Source: Pediococcus stilesii
GTDB lineage: Bacteria > Bacillota > Bacilli > Lactobacillales > Lactobacillaceae
Reading direction: 5' to 3'
Assembly: GCF_001437075.1 (NCBI RefSeq)
Contig: NZ_JQBX01000002.1
Coordinates: 1 to 64,000, forward strand
DNA: 64,000 bases
The notes under the pieces were generated by a model that was not told the origin of the DNA, did no database searches, and saw nothing but the letters and a program-made list of their open reading frames with translations. Shown piece by piece: positions 52,560-60,852 of this stretch; position 1 is the stretch's first letter, and each line of letters begins with the position of its first letter. The translations under genes and the position numbers were made by a program.

Positions 52560-54674
52560 TTATTTTGATTCAATCACAATCTCATCATCGACTAAATCAG
52601 CTTTCAAATTCTTAACATCGAGATGATCAAGGTAAAAATCAGTTACCTTATCTCGAATCTGCTGCTCAATCACCCTTCTTAGTGGACGAGCGCCCATCGC
52701 TTCATCGTATCCTTGTTCCATCAACCAGTCTTTTGCTGGCTTAGTTACTTCCAAAGTTAAATCCTTTTTCGATAATGTTTTCTGAACATCCGCAATCATT
52801 AAATCAACAATCTGACTCAAATCTTCCTTCGTTAAATGCGAGAATTCTACGATGCCATTGAAACGATTTAAGAATTCTGGCCGGAAGAACGGTGCAATCT
52901 TGTCCATTAAAGTTTGATCCTTAGCCTCATCACCAGTTAGCTTTTCATCGCCAAATCCAGCATTGGAAGTAGCAATGATAATTGTGTTCTTAAAGTTAAT
53001 TACATTTCCCTGGCCGTCCGTTAAGCGTCCATCATCCATTACTTGAAGTAAAAGTGTTAGTACTTGTGGATCTGCTTTTTCAATTTCGTCCAAAAGTACA
53101 ATCGAATATGGGTTTCGACGAACACGTTCCGTCAGAGTATTAGAATTATCATCATACCCGACATATCCAGCTGACGTACCAATTAGTTTTGAGACGGCCG
53201 TCCGATCAGAATATTCACTCATATCCATCCGGATAATCGCATCTTTATCGCCAAACATATCAAGCGCTAGTTGCTTGGCCAATTCGGTTTTACCAACACC
53301 AGTTGGACCAACAAATAAAAAGCTTCCAATCGGCTGCTCGCCTTCAGAAAATCCTGCTCGGTTTCGACGAATCGCTCTGGCGACCATTTCTACCGCTTCA
53401 TCTTGGCCGATTACTTTACTCTTCAAACGACTGTCTAAGTCCTTTAGCCGTTCAATATCGTTGGCACCCATGTCAGAAACTGGGATGCCAGTTAATCGTT
53501 CTACCGACTGAGCCACATCATCAACCGTCGCGATAACTTCTTCTTTCTTATCCACATTTTTAATTTGTTTACTTATTTCTTCAATACGTTTCTTCAAATC
53601 AGCGGCACGTTTAAAGTCTTCTTTTTCGACCGCTTGATCCTTCTCTTTTTGCATCTTGTGGAGCTTTTCATTTAAGGTTGCTTCGTCATTTTCTGGTTGA
53701 CGAGCCGCTAAATGCGCAGCAGTCATATCAATCAAGTCAATTGCCTTATCAGGTAAAGTTCTTTGCGGAATATACTGAATCGAATAATCCACCGCCGCCT
53801 TCAAAACATCATCTGGTAATTGTACGTGATGATGTTCTTCGTACAGCTTCTTAACTCCTTCCAAAATCTTAACCGTATCTTCAGCGCTTGGTTCGTTAAC
53901 AACAACGTCATTAAAACGCCGAGCCAAAGCTGCATTTTTTAAAATTGTATTGCGATATTCATCCTGAGTAGTCGCTCCAATAACGGTTAATTCGCCGCGA
54001 GATAAGGCGGGCTTAATAATATCTGCCAGCCCTTTACCGCCGTCTTCACCACCAGTGGAACCAGCACCAATAATTTGATGGATTTCGTCAAAGAATAGAA
54101 TAATATTTCCAGCAGCCTTAACTTCTTTAACTAAATCCTTAATATTTTCCTCAAACGACCCACGATACTGTGTTCCAGCTTCTAACGAAGACAAATCAAT
54201 TGAGTAAATCTCTTTATCTTGGATTGCTTCAGGGACACTACCGTTGACAATTGCTTGTGCCAGTCCTTCAACAACCGCGGTTTTACCAACACCAGCATCT
54301 CCAACCAAAATTGGATTATTTTTAGTTCTTCGACTTAAAATTTCAGCAGTTTCTTGAATTTCATTTTCGCGTCCAATAACTGGATCTAGCAGTCCATCGC
54401 GAGCCTGCTCCGTTAAATTTGTTCCCAATTTTTCCAAAATACCACCCTTTTTAAGGGCCTGTTGTCCATCTTTGGATACTTCAATTGTTTTTGCATTTTC
54501 TGGTAGTTTACCAGTTGCCCGATATTGAGCAAATTCATCTGGAGTTAGCGACTGACCGTTGACCAAGTAACGGGCAGAATCTGAGTTTGAATTTCCCATC
54601 CGTTTAAATACCTGATTAAAAATATCGTCCATATCATTGTTGAAAAAAGGATCATTTCCGTAAAAATTAGCCAT
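52560..54674 (-). CDS. clpL: ATP-dependent chaperone ClpL
   Basis: 704 residues, the usual ClpL length. A short Asn/Phe-rich N terminus replaces the ClpE zinc finger and the ClpC N domain. Two AAA+ modules follow: GDAGVGKT with FFDEIH, and GPTGVGKT with LLDEIE. Between them lies a UVR-like coiled segment ([17 protein letters not shown]). ClpL is a disaggregase of Firmicutes tied to heat and acid tolerance. A CIRCE box overlaps its -35, and GGAGGTG precedes the ATG. Confidence 0.92.
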   Translation of the reverse strand: MANFYGNDPFFNNDMDDIFNQVFKRMGNSNSDSARYLVNGQSLTPDEFAQYRATGKLPENAKTIEVSKDGQQALKKGGILEKLGTNLTEQARDGLLDPVIGRENEIQETAEILSRRTKNNPILVGDAGVGKTAVVEGLAQAIVNGSVPEAIQDKEIYSIDLSSLEAGTQYRGSFEENIKDLVKEVKAAGNIILFFDEIHQIIGAGSTGGEDGGKGLADIIKPALSRGELTVIGATTQDEYRNTILKNAALARRFNDVVVNEPSAEDTVKILEGVKKLYEEHHHVQLPDDVLKAAVDYSIQYIPQRTLPDKAIDLIDMTAAHLAARQPENDEATLNEKLHKMQKEKDQAVEKEDFKRAADLKKRIEEISKQIKNVDKKEEVIATVDDVAQSVERLTGIPVSDMGANDIERLKDLDSRLKSKVIGQDEAVEMVARAIRRNRAGFSEGEQPIGSFLFVGPTGVGKTELAKQLALDMFGDKDAIIRMDMSEYSDRTAVSKLIGTSAGYVGYDDNSNTLTERVRRNPYSIVLLDEIEKADPQVLTLLLQVMDDGRLTDGQGNVINFKNTIIIATSNAGFGDEKLTGDEAKDQTLMDKIAPFFRPEFLNRFNGIVEFSHLTKEDLSQIVDLMIADVQKTLSKKDLTLEVTKPAKDWLMEQGYDEAMGARPLRRVIEQQIRDKVTDFYLDHLDVKNLKADLVDDEIVIESK

Positions 54675-54746
54675 GTAACAACACCTCCGTTAATTAAATA
54701 AAATAAAAATTGTGCCTAACTATTAATTTAAAACACTCTTTTCACT

Positions 54747-54785
54747 TACAAATTAATTATACTACTTTTTTAGCACTCTGTTAAG
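54747..54785 (-). promoter_or_regulatory. clpL promoter
   Basis: On the minus strand TTAACA, a 17-base spacer and TATAAT read into clpL. The CIRCE element covers the -35 box, so bound HrcA would block RNA polymerase. Confidence 0.75.
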
Positions 54786-54796
54786 CAAAGTGCTAA
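54770..54796. promoter_or_regulatory. CIRCE element (HrcA operator)
   Basis: TTAGCACTC-N9-AAGTGCTAA matches the CIRCE consensus TTAGCACTC-N9-GAGTGCTAA with one mismatch and the exact 9-base spacer. Confidence 0.93.
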
Positions 54797-54835
54797 TTGA
54801 TTCACCCCATATACACTTTTGGATCGGTTGGAACA

Positions 54836-54882
54836 TAAAAAAAACCGTTCCAATAGTTTTTACACTATGAAACGGCTCTTTT
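54836..54882 (-). terminator. Terminator after the 70-residue protein gene
   Basis: GCCGTTTCATAGTG pairs with ACTATTGGAACGG and is followed by a T8 run on the minus strand. Confidence 0.85.
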
Positions 54883-55095
54883 TTATTTAAGCATATCTTC
54901 TGCGGTCTTTTTAAGGTCTGCATCGCTCATGCTTTCCCACTTTTTGGCCTCAGCAATTGTTGCCATCGTGTTATGGCCGTTGTCGTCCATCACATGATTC
55001 CACATTGCATCTCTCAATGGCGTTTTGTCGTCACTCCAGTCAAATACCTCTGTCATTTCTTTATCTAGAAGTTCTGTCTTTAATGCTTCTGCCAT
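54883..55095 (-). CDS. Small acidic helical protein of unknown function
   Basis: 70 residues from the ATG 8 bases after GGAGG; a TTG further upstream overlaps the ribosome site. It starts MAEALKTELLDKEMTEVF and is rich in D, E, K and A with amphipathic helices and no membrane segment. No family is recognised. It has its own ribosome site and terminator, so it is probably expressed. It lies between clpL and the DUF2922/DUF1659 pair; a stress role is possible but unproven. Confidence 0.65.
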   Translation of the reverse strand: MAEALKTELLDKEMTEVFDWSDDKTPLRDAMWNHVMDDNGHNTMATIAEAKKWESMSDADLKKTAEDMLK

Positions 55096-55224
55096 GTTAA
55101 AAGCCTCCAATTAATTATGGGTGACCATAGTTGTTGGCTACGTCGTTCATTTTCTTGTCGCACCCCACATCTATGTTATAGCACTAGATTCCGATTTTGT
55201 TAAATATTTATAAGACCCAGATGT

Positions 55225-55452
55225 TTACTTTTGTTCATCTGAAAAAATTGGTTCATGAATTGTTTCAACATACTGTGCTGACTTAGGAGTCGCATAAAGG
55301 TTCCCCTCTTCTTTTTGGAAAAGATTCGAAGCACTAATTTTCTCCATAACTTGTCGCACGGTTGCTTCATCCAAGTTTTGTTTAACATATTGTGCCTTAA
55401 AATGTTGGATCTTTCCACTGGCGTTTGTAAATTCTAAATCAAGTTGTTTCAT
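55225..55452 (-). CDS. DUF2922 family protein
   Basis: 75 residues: MKQLDLEFTNASGKIQHFKA, then a helical part and LYATPKSAQYVETI. The opening LxLxFxNxxGK pattern is that of DUF2922, small proteins that occur next to DUF1659 in Firmicutes, as here (59 bases upstream). Function unknown. Confidence 0.75.
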   Translation of the reverse strand: MKQLDLEFTNASGKIQHFKAQYVKQNLDEATVRQVMEKISASNLFQKEEGNLYATPKSAQYVETIHEPIFSDEQK

Positions 55453-55511
55453 AAATAATTCCCCCTAATTTTATTTGATATGTGAAAGATGAATTAAGCT
55501 ATTTTTTATTT

Positions 55512-55721
55512 TTACTTATCTAAAACTACTTTTTCTGTTGTCATTACCTTGGCTTCTAGCACGGTATCTGCGGAAACCATTTCGAGCGCGCTAACTAATT
55601 CTCCTACTTGATCAGCGGTCACATTTTTAGCAACGTTTGAAAATGAGCGGCGAACTTCTTTTGCGTGATCTGGTCCTTCCATTGTGATACTGATTCCTGT
55701 TTTCATCCAAGTTTTAATCAT
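55512..55721 (-). CDS. DUF1659 family protein
   Basis: 69 residues: ITMEGPDHAKEVRRSFSNV near the start and VTADQVGELVSALEMVSA in the middle, fitting DUF1659 (YlxX/YvlD-adjacent small proteins). Together with DUF2922 it forms a conserved two-gene unit of unknown role on the minus strand. Confidence 0.7.
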   Translation of the reverse strand: MIKTWMKTGISITMEGPDHAKEVRRSFSNVAKNVTADQVGELVSALEMVSADTVLEAKVMTTEKVVLDK

Positions 55722-56015
55722 GTTTCATTCCTCATTTCATATTTTTTATAAGTGTCGCGACGACTTACATATACTAATAACGATTTAAAGTCCAAAAAGT
55801 AAACACCAAATTTCATTTTTTTTATTTTTAAAACTAAAATATCAAAAAGCTTCCTAAATATACCGTTAAAAATTTTTTTAATTTGGAATATCGTTCGAAA
55901 TATTTTATCCGTGTTAAAGTTTGATGACGTTTAGCCGTCATAATGGAATTTACTAAGATTAAATTTTATAATGAGCGTGAAGTTGGTTGGATTTTTAATT
56001 AAAAAGGGGGCGAAC

Positions 56016-56291
56016 ATGGTGGACAGTGTTATCGGAACACTACTGATACTAGTGATTGCTGGGTTACAGTACATTCTAGGTGGTAGCGTCCGCTTTAAAT
56101 ATAGCGGAGCGATTATTCCCATTTTGTTTGCACTATTTATGTTGTATATGTATCTGTTTGCCCATAAGGCGGGTTTTTGGGCGTTTCTCGTAATTCTGAT
56201 TGTTGGTGAGATTCTCCTTTTGAGTATTTGGGACAATCGATACGAGACTCGGCAAAGAAAATTGTCTCATGCACAAACCCATAAAAATTAG
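56016..56291 (+). CDS. Small membrane protein of unknown function
   Basis: 91 residues from the ATG 5 bases after AAGGGGG; an upstream frame extension to 55971 is not needed. Three hydrophobic segments (about 5-21, 29-47, 50-72) and a basic tail (RYETRQRKLSHAQ). No family is recognised. The parS-like site begins 2 bases after its stop. Confidence 0.6.
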   Translation: MVDSVIGTLLILVIAGLQYILGGSVRFKYSGAIIPILFALFMLYMYLFAHKAGFWAFLVILIVGEILLLSIWDNRYETRQRKLSHAQTHKN

Positions 56292-56292
56292 A

Positions 56293-56308
56293 ATTTTCAC
56301 GTGAAACT
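56293..56308. promoter_or_regulatory. parS: parS-like ParB-binding site
   Basis: ATTTTCACGTGAAACT matches the conserved parS 16-mer TGTTTCACGTGAAACA at 13 positions, including the full TTTCACGTGAAAC core. It is intergenic, about 53 kb from parB in this window. Confidence 0.6.
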
Positions 56309-56482
56309 TTTTCCATTTTCTCATGTACGAAATTAATTATTTTTAAATCAACGTTGACTCTGGTTCTAATAACCGAAGCCTTGGTTTAATCATCTTTCTG
56401 CTTTCATAAATCCGTTAAACATCACCATTTTCTTATCCAACTATAATAAGAATTAACTTAAAGAATTTATAATCAAAACTAT

Positions 56483-56511
56483 TGACAACGTTTTCACAAT
56501 TGGGTATATTA
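56483..56511 (+). promoter_or_regulatory. Strong promoter with overlapping cre site
   Basis: TTGACA (56483-56488), a 17-base spacer and TATATT (56506-56511). On the minus strand 56484-56497 reads TGAAAACGTTGTCA, a perfect match to the CcpA consensus, covering the -35. CcpA would repress the transcript that follows. Confidence 0.75.
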
Positions 56512-56517
56512 TACAGT

Positions 56518-56614
56518 ATAGAAAGGATATTTATTAGGAAGTACTTTCTATCCACAATGTTCAATATTCTTCATTCACCCTTTTAAACAGCGTCCCGTGA
56601 GGCGCTGTTTTTGT
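56518..56614 (+). ncRNA. Candidate small RNA under CcpA control
   Basis: From the predicted start near 56518 to the terminator at 56585-56614 is about 97 bases, with no ORF carrying a spaced ribosome site (only a 9-codon frame from 56559). The 5' part can fold by pairing TAGAAAG with CTTTCTA. A pyrimidine-rich single-stranded stretch (TTCATTCACCC) lies before the terminator and could pair with ribosome-binding sites. No known RNA family is recognised. Confidence 0.45.
56585..56614 (+). terminator. Terminator of the small RNA candidate
   Basis: AAACAGCGTC pairs with GGCGCTGTTT around CCCGTGA-type loop bases and is followed by a T run. Confidence 0.88.
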
Positions 56615-56652
56615 GTGAAAAAATTTAAATAAAAAACAATATGTTTTTATAA

Positions 56653-56697
56653 CAAAAAAACCTCAAAGTCAGACCAAAGCGTTCGACTTTGAGGTTC
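56653..56697 (-). terminator. Terminator after the pyridoxamine oxidase-like gene
   Basis: On the minus strand AACCTCAAAGTC pairs with GACTTTGAGGTT and is followed by TTTTTTGTTAT, about 70 bases past the stop. Confidence 0.85.
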
Positions 56698-56766
56698 ATT
56701 CTATCTACATCAACCACTAGCAATATCGACCCAGGGATCAGGTCAAACGATGCGATTCAAATCTAA

Positions 56767-57174
56767 TTAGAAACTTAGCTTTTCCTCACCCACCAGTGCT
56801 TCGTTAAAAGTTGCAGCATACACATTCATATTTTCTCGGTCCTCTGGAGTGAAGCGACTGAAACTTGGGTACTTTGCATCCATTGCTTTGAAGAACGTGC
56901 TACGATCACTAACTTGCTCACAATGTGCACCAGTAACCCGCACAGTTTGGAAATTAACGGGCGCAGTTTCAAAGGAAATCGTTGGATTAGCGGTTAGTTC
57001 TGCCACTTTCTCGGCACTGCCGGCTGTTCCAAAGTAAAGCGTGTTAGGTTGATCGGCGTAGTGCATAAAGAAAACAAAACGCACGTTTGGTGTGTGTCCT
57101 GCAGTGGTTTCTGTTGCCAAAGCGATCATTTCGGCATCATTCATAAGTTGGTTATACGTTTCTTTTGCTGACAT
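56767..57174 (-). CDS. Pyridoxamine 5'-phosphate oxidase-like flavin-binding protein
   Basis: 135 residues from the ATG 8 bases after AAAGGAG. A split-barrel fold is suggested by PNVRFVFFMHYADQPNTLYFGT, VAELTANPTISF and VRVTGAHCEQV. Short proteins of this group bind FMN, F420 or heme and often act in general stress, not in B6 synthesis. Single gene. Confidence 0.82.
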   Translation of the reverse strand: MSAKETYNQLMNDAEMIALATETTAGHTPNVRFVFFMHYADQPNTLYFGTAGSAEKVAELTANPTISFETAPVNFQTVRVTGAHCEQVSDRSTFFKAMDAKYPSFSRFTPEDRENMNVYAATFNEALVGEEKLSF

Positions 57175-57469
57175 ATTAAGGACTCCTTTATTTAAATTCA
57201 ACTATAGTCTAACACTTATGAAAGCGCATTAACAAGTGAATATTCAATCTAAAAACATGATAAAACAGCCCATAATTACGACTGAAATTTCCGGTGCGTT
57301 CTGCAATTGTTATGCTTTGATACGGACGCCCCTCAATTAATCTTTTTCGTTAAAAAACGACCGGTGAATATTCATTCAAAAGAAGCAACCAAGCATCCAC
57401 AACATATTGTTCAAGTGGTGGATTTTCGCAAGTTATGAATTCGTATCGAAGAATTATTTAAGTCATTTA

Positions 57470-57631
57470 TTATAATTTTTCAAAGTGATCAAGCGTAAAA
57501 AGTCCGCAAATAACGATTACTAAAGTTATTATTCCTAAAAGATAACTTCTAAAATAAAGGTTAAAAAGTAATAATATATAGAACGCTAAAGTGAAAATAA
57601 TTCGATATTTATGATTAATTATCCAATTCAT
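57470..57631 (-). CDS. Small two-helix membrane protein
   Basis: 53 residues from MNWIINHKYR; an upstream in-frame extension to 57685 is less likely. Two hydrophobic helices (about 11-24 and 29-46) follow a basic start, ending DHFEKL. It resembles in layout the small protein at 19980-20165. A purine-rich stretch (AAAGAAGG) lies upstream with long spacing. No family is recognised. Confidence 0.45.
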   Translation of the reverse strand: MNWIINHKYRIIFTLAFYILLLFNLYFRSYLLGIITLVIVICGLFTLDHFEKL

Positions 57632-57774
57632 AATAAGAATTGCCTTCTTTTTTATCATTATCGTAGCGACGCTTAATGGCGGCATGAATTCATTTACAGT
57701 ATCTCAATTCAAAAAAGTTACCGAACCTGCGCTCGGATATACCGAGCCTTCCAATATTTTACACAGCGTATAAA

Positions 57775-57803
57775 TTGACTACACGCAATGACAAGCATAT
57801 GAT
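57775..57803 (+). promoter_or_regulatory. Promoter of two small membrane protein genes
   Basis: TTGACT, a 17-base spacer and TATGAT, 34 bases before the ATG at 57837. Confidence 0.7.
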
Positions 57804-57836
57804 GACTGTGAAAATAAATATTTACAGGAGGATACC

Positions 57837-58037
57837 ATGGTTGAAATTATTACTGGAATTATACTCCTTATCGCTGGAATATTTGAAATCTACGCTGTAT
57901 ACAAAACTATCATGCGATTAAAAAACTCTGAAAATGCAGGCGCTTCACCATTTATGCCACTCGCGTTATTGAGCGCAGCCATATTTGGCATTGCAATCAT
58001 CGCATTTGGATTAGCTTTCATACTTAAATTGATTTAA
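57837..58037 (+). CDS. Small two-helix membrane protein
   Basis: 66 residues: MVEIITGIILLIAGIFEIYAV, a charged loop (KTIMRLKNSENAGA), and a second helix ending FILKLI. CAGGAGG precedes the ATG. It is first of a two-gene unit with its own promoter. No family is recognised. Confidence 0.65.
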   Translation: MVEIITGIILLIAGIFEIYAVYKTIMRLKNSENAGASPFMPLALLSAAIFGIAIIAFGLAFILKLI

Positions 58038-58071
58038 CCAGTTGATATCATATCGATGGGAGGCTTTACTC

Positions 58072-58242
58072 ATGACAATCATCATTGCACTAATTTGTAT
58101 GTTAATTTTATCGGCTGTCCCCTTACTGATTGAAATTGTTATCGATACGACATTTCGGGAAATCGGCAACCTAAGACGCGCCGGTGTTCCTTTTAAAGAC
58201 GCATGGACAATGGTGGTGAAGGAGAAGTTTAAAAGGAAATAG
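58072..58242 (+). CDS. Small membrane protein with amphipathic tail
   Basis: 56 residues from the ATG 8 bases after GGGAGG. One N-terminal helix (TIIIALICMLILSAVPLLIEIV) and a basic C-terminal half (LRRAGVPFKDAWTMVVKEKFKRK). It starts 34 bases after its partner. Function unknown. Confidence 0.6.
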   Translation: MTIIIALICMLILSAVPLLIEIVIDTTFREIGNLRRAGVPFKDAWTMVVKEKFKRK

Positions 58243-58245
58243 CGG

Positions 58246-58501
58246 TGTCGAAACGCGAACAAGACCGCAGCTCCCTCCGTTTAGCTACAAAAGACCCACG
58301 ATTGGTAAAACCACCAATCATGGGCCTTTCTGGGCTATACTCGGGAGCTAATTTCCGTTCGTTCTGGCAATTTTGTCGAAACGCGAACAAGTGCGCAGCT
58401 CCCTCCGTTTAGCTACAAAAGACCCACGATTGGTAAAACCACCAATCATGGGTCTTTCTAGGCTATACTCGGGAGCTAAACGCGCTCTTGTTCGCTCTAT
58501 T
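58246..58501 (-). repeat. Two tandem 128-base structured noncoding units after nagA
   Basis: Unit 1 (58246-58373) and unit 2 (58374-58501) are nearly identical for their first about 105 bases and then diverge. Each holds an inner hairpin (GACCCA-GATTGG paired with CCAATC-TGGGYC), a TAGC/GCTA pairing, and AGCTCCC/GGGAGCT arms. In unit 2 an outer stem GCGAACAAG/CTTGTTCGC closes the whole. Read on the minus strand the inner hairpin with TTTT is a terminator right after the nagA stop. The period is not a multiple of three, so it is not coding. Confidence 0.8.
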
Positions 58502-59642
58502 TATATACCATTTCGCCGTCGAGATATGTTTTCTCTAAGTTCATTTCATGGTCAAGGACGATGAAGTCGGCGTCACGGCCAGGGAGAATGTGGCCGCACT
58601 TGTCGCCAACACCGGCGCTATCAGCTGCATTAGCCGAAGCCATAATAATTGCTTGTTCTGGAGTTACAACATTCCAATCGACAACGTTTTTAATTGCATC
58701 TTTTAGAAGTAAAATACTTCCGGCAAGACTGTTACTACCATCTTTCAAGCGTGCCGTACCATTAGCAACCTTAACTGGGAATTCACCTAAGATATAGTCG
58801 CCATCTGGCATCAAGCCGGCCTTCATACAATCAGTAACTAATGCAACATCCTTGTATGATTTAGTATTAAGCAAAATTTTAACAACGTAAGGATTAACAT
58901 GATGACCATCACAAATTAATTCGTCGGTCACACCCTGCAAACTCATTGCGGCACCGGCCATTCCGGGTTCGCGGTGGTCTAACCCACTCATTCCGTTAAA
59001 AGTATGCGTAAACATTGTTGCGCCAGCTTCGACACAAGTCTTCGCTTGTTCAAAAGTAGCATCACTATGACCCAAAGCAACCGTTACACCTTCCGAACTA
59101 ATTTGTGCGGTAAATTCAGGTGCACCTTCTCGTTCAGGAGCAATTGAAATCTTACGAATCATACCATTTGCAGCTTCTTGCCATGAATGAAATTCATCGA
59201 CACTTGGGTTTTCAAAATACTTAGGATTTTGAGCTCCCTTGTGTTTTTCAGTGTAGTAAGGGCCTTCAAAATGGATTCCTTGAACCTTAGCACCATCGAA
59301 TTTATCAACGTTTTTACTAATAACGCTAACAACTTCTTTCAATTGGTCCGAACTAGCCGTCAATGTTGTTGGTAGCCATGAAGTTACCCCACATTCAAGT
59401 AATCCCTTAGCCATCGTCTCAATTCCATCAGCATCGGCATCCATAACGTCATGATTTAATAAACCGTGAATATGCGTATCAACTAATCCTGGTGCAATCC
59501 ATTTATCACCATAGTCAACAATTTCACCTTCTGGTTTACTTTTTTGATAACTACCAAATTTTCCATCAACCACGTGGAGGTAGCCACCCATTTCAACATT
59601 ACTACCTAAAAAGAACTTCTCAGCATGAATATAATATTCCAA
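58497..59642 (-). CDS. nagA: N-acetylglucosamine-6-phosphate deacetylase
   Basis: 381 residues of the amidohydrolase fold: APGLVDTHIHGLLNHD (metal loop, about 51-66), GIHFEGPYY, and ALGHSDATFEQA and HTFNGMSGLDHREPG for the remaining metal and substrate residues. It converts GlcNAc-6-P or GalNAc-6-P to the amino-sugar phosphate and acetate. It follows agaS by 11 bases and is the last gene of the operon, so it also can take GlcNAc-6-P from NanE. Confidence 0.93.
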   Translation of the reverse strand: MEYYIHAEKFFLGSNVEMGGYLHVVDGKFGSYQKSKPEGEIVDYGDKWIAPGLVDTHIHGLLNHDVMDADADGIETMAKGLLECGVTSWLPTTLTASSDQLKEVVSVISKNVDKFDGAKVQGIHFEGPYYTEKHKGAQNPKYFENPSVDEFHSWQEAANGMIRKISIAPEREGAPEFTAQISSEGVTVALGHSDATFEQAKTCVEAGATMFTHTFNGMSGLDHREPGMAGAAMSLQGVTDELICDGHHVNPYVVKILLNTKSYKDVALVTDCMKAGLMPDGDYILGEFPVKVANGTARLKDGSNSLAGSILLLKDAIKNVVDWNVVTPEQAIIMASANAADSAGVGDKCGHILPGRDADFIVLDHEMNLEKTYLDGEMVYK

Positions 59643-59653
59643 AATTGTCGCTC

Positions 59654-60829
59654 CTATCCTTCAAAATCATGAATGGTTACACCTTTTACAACACGGTTAA
59701 CTGTTCCGGTTGCAGATGGTGTATCTGGTGTGTTGTTAACTTTAACTGAAGATAATAACGAAATCGTTTGAGCAAACATGACATCTGGAAGTGCCATGTA
59801 TCCATCAGGCATTGAATCGTCACCATTAGCGAATGTGAAGTTTGATCCAGCAAAGTTATTGCTTGATGAAACACCAACTCCCATCACAACAGGAGCAATT
59901 TCGTCACCAGCAACTTCATCTAAAATATCAACATCATACTGACGTGTATATTCAGTGTTACTCAAGAAATCAAAGAGCATTGTTTTAGCATTAACAAATG
60001 ACTTTGGACCATGACGGAAGCCCATCGAAGTATCAAAGACGGTTGCCTTTTGACCAGCAGTTAATTCGAGAACTTTCAATTGTGCTTCACGAGTTAAACC
60101 ACCAAGTGCACCAGATCCAAGATAAACGATTCGATCAAAATCAGTATCAACAATCGCTTGAATTTCGTCAACGCGGTCAATCACTTCATGACCCATCTTG
60201 CTAATTGAACTAACATACGATTTCTTTTGGTCATCGGTATGTTTTACATCAAACACAAGGAGTGAAGTTAAAAGCATACAGCTAAAGCTACCAGTCATTG
60301 CGAATCCTTTGTCGTTTGAGCGAGCTGGTTGCATCAATACAAGGTTATTATCATCATGTTCCGCATGAATTGCCAATTGGCCTTCTGGAGCACATGTAAT
60401 TGTTAATTGATAGAGATTCTTAACATACTTTTCAGCAATATCAACGGTAGCAACACTTTCTGGGCTATTACCACTGCGTGCAAATGATACTAAAATTGTT
60501 GGTGTATCTTTTTCAAGATATTGTTCAGGGGTGGAGACAATCTTTGTTGTATCAATTGCTTCAAAACGATAATGTTTACGATCACCGTTTTGTGTTAGGT
60601 ATGGAGCAGCGGTATCTCCAACGTAAGCTGATGAACCAGCACCTGTAAAAATAACGCGAACTGGTTCGGTGTATTCGCTTTCAATTTTACCCAAGAAAGA
60701 CGAAATTTCGTCTTTCTTAGCTAGATAGTTATCAAACGCTTCTTGCCATAATTCTGGTTCTTGTTGAATTTCACGAGTTGTAATTACAGCTCCGATTTTT
60801 GTCAATTCGTCATCTGTCATGTTGTACAT
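59654..60829 (-). CDS. agaS: AgaS-family sugar isomerase/deaminase
   Basis: 391 residues with two SIS domains: FTGAGSSAYVGD (about 60-71) with FARSGNSPESVA in the first, YLGSGALGGLTREAQLKVLELT in the second. AgaS deaminates and isomerises galactosamine-6-phosphate to tagatose-6-phosphate. Lying between GntR and nagA, it matches gnbE of the L. casei lacto-N-biose operon. GGAG lies 11 bases before the ATG. Confidence 0.88.
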   Translation of the reverse strand: MYNMTDDELTKIGAVITTREIQQEPELWQEAFDNYLAKKDEISSFLGKIESEYTEPVRVIFTGAGSSAYVGDTAAPYLTQNGDRKHYRFEAIDTTKIVSTPEQYLEKDTPTILVSFARSGNSPESVATVDIAEKYVKNLYQLTITCAPEGQLAIHAEHDDNNLVLMQPARSNDKGFAMTGSFSCMLLTSLLVFDVKHTDDQKKSYVSSISKMGHEVIDRVDEIQAIVDTDFDRIVYLGSGALGGLTREAQLKVLELTAGQKATVFDTSMGFRHGPKSFVNAKTMLFDFLSNTEYTRQYDVDILDEVAGDEIAPVVMGVGVSSSNNFAGSNFTFANGDDSMPDGYMALPDVMFAQTISLLSSVKVNNTPDTPSATGTVNRVVKGVTIHDFEG

Positions 60830-60852
60830 AATAATAATTCTCCTCTCATCGG

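Noticed and set aside
55753-55770. Near-palindrome around GTCGCGAC upstream of the DUF1659 gene
   Set aside because: Imperfect arms and no known operator match; chance cannot be excluded.
58246-58501. Possible T-box riboswitch or coding repeat in the 128-base units
   Set aside because: No T-box sequence or specifier loop is visible; the units lie downstream of nagA, not upstream; the 128-base period breaks any reading frame.
58373-58564. 63-residue plus-strand frame over the structured repeat and nagA end
   Set aside because: It is antisense to nagA and derives from the noncoding repeat; the equivalent frame in unit 1 is not conserved in phase.
59567-59580. CCACGTGG palindrome as a second parS
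   Set aside because: It is inside nagA and the flanking bases do not match the parS arms TGTTT/AAACA.
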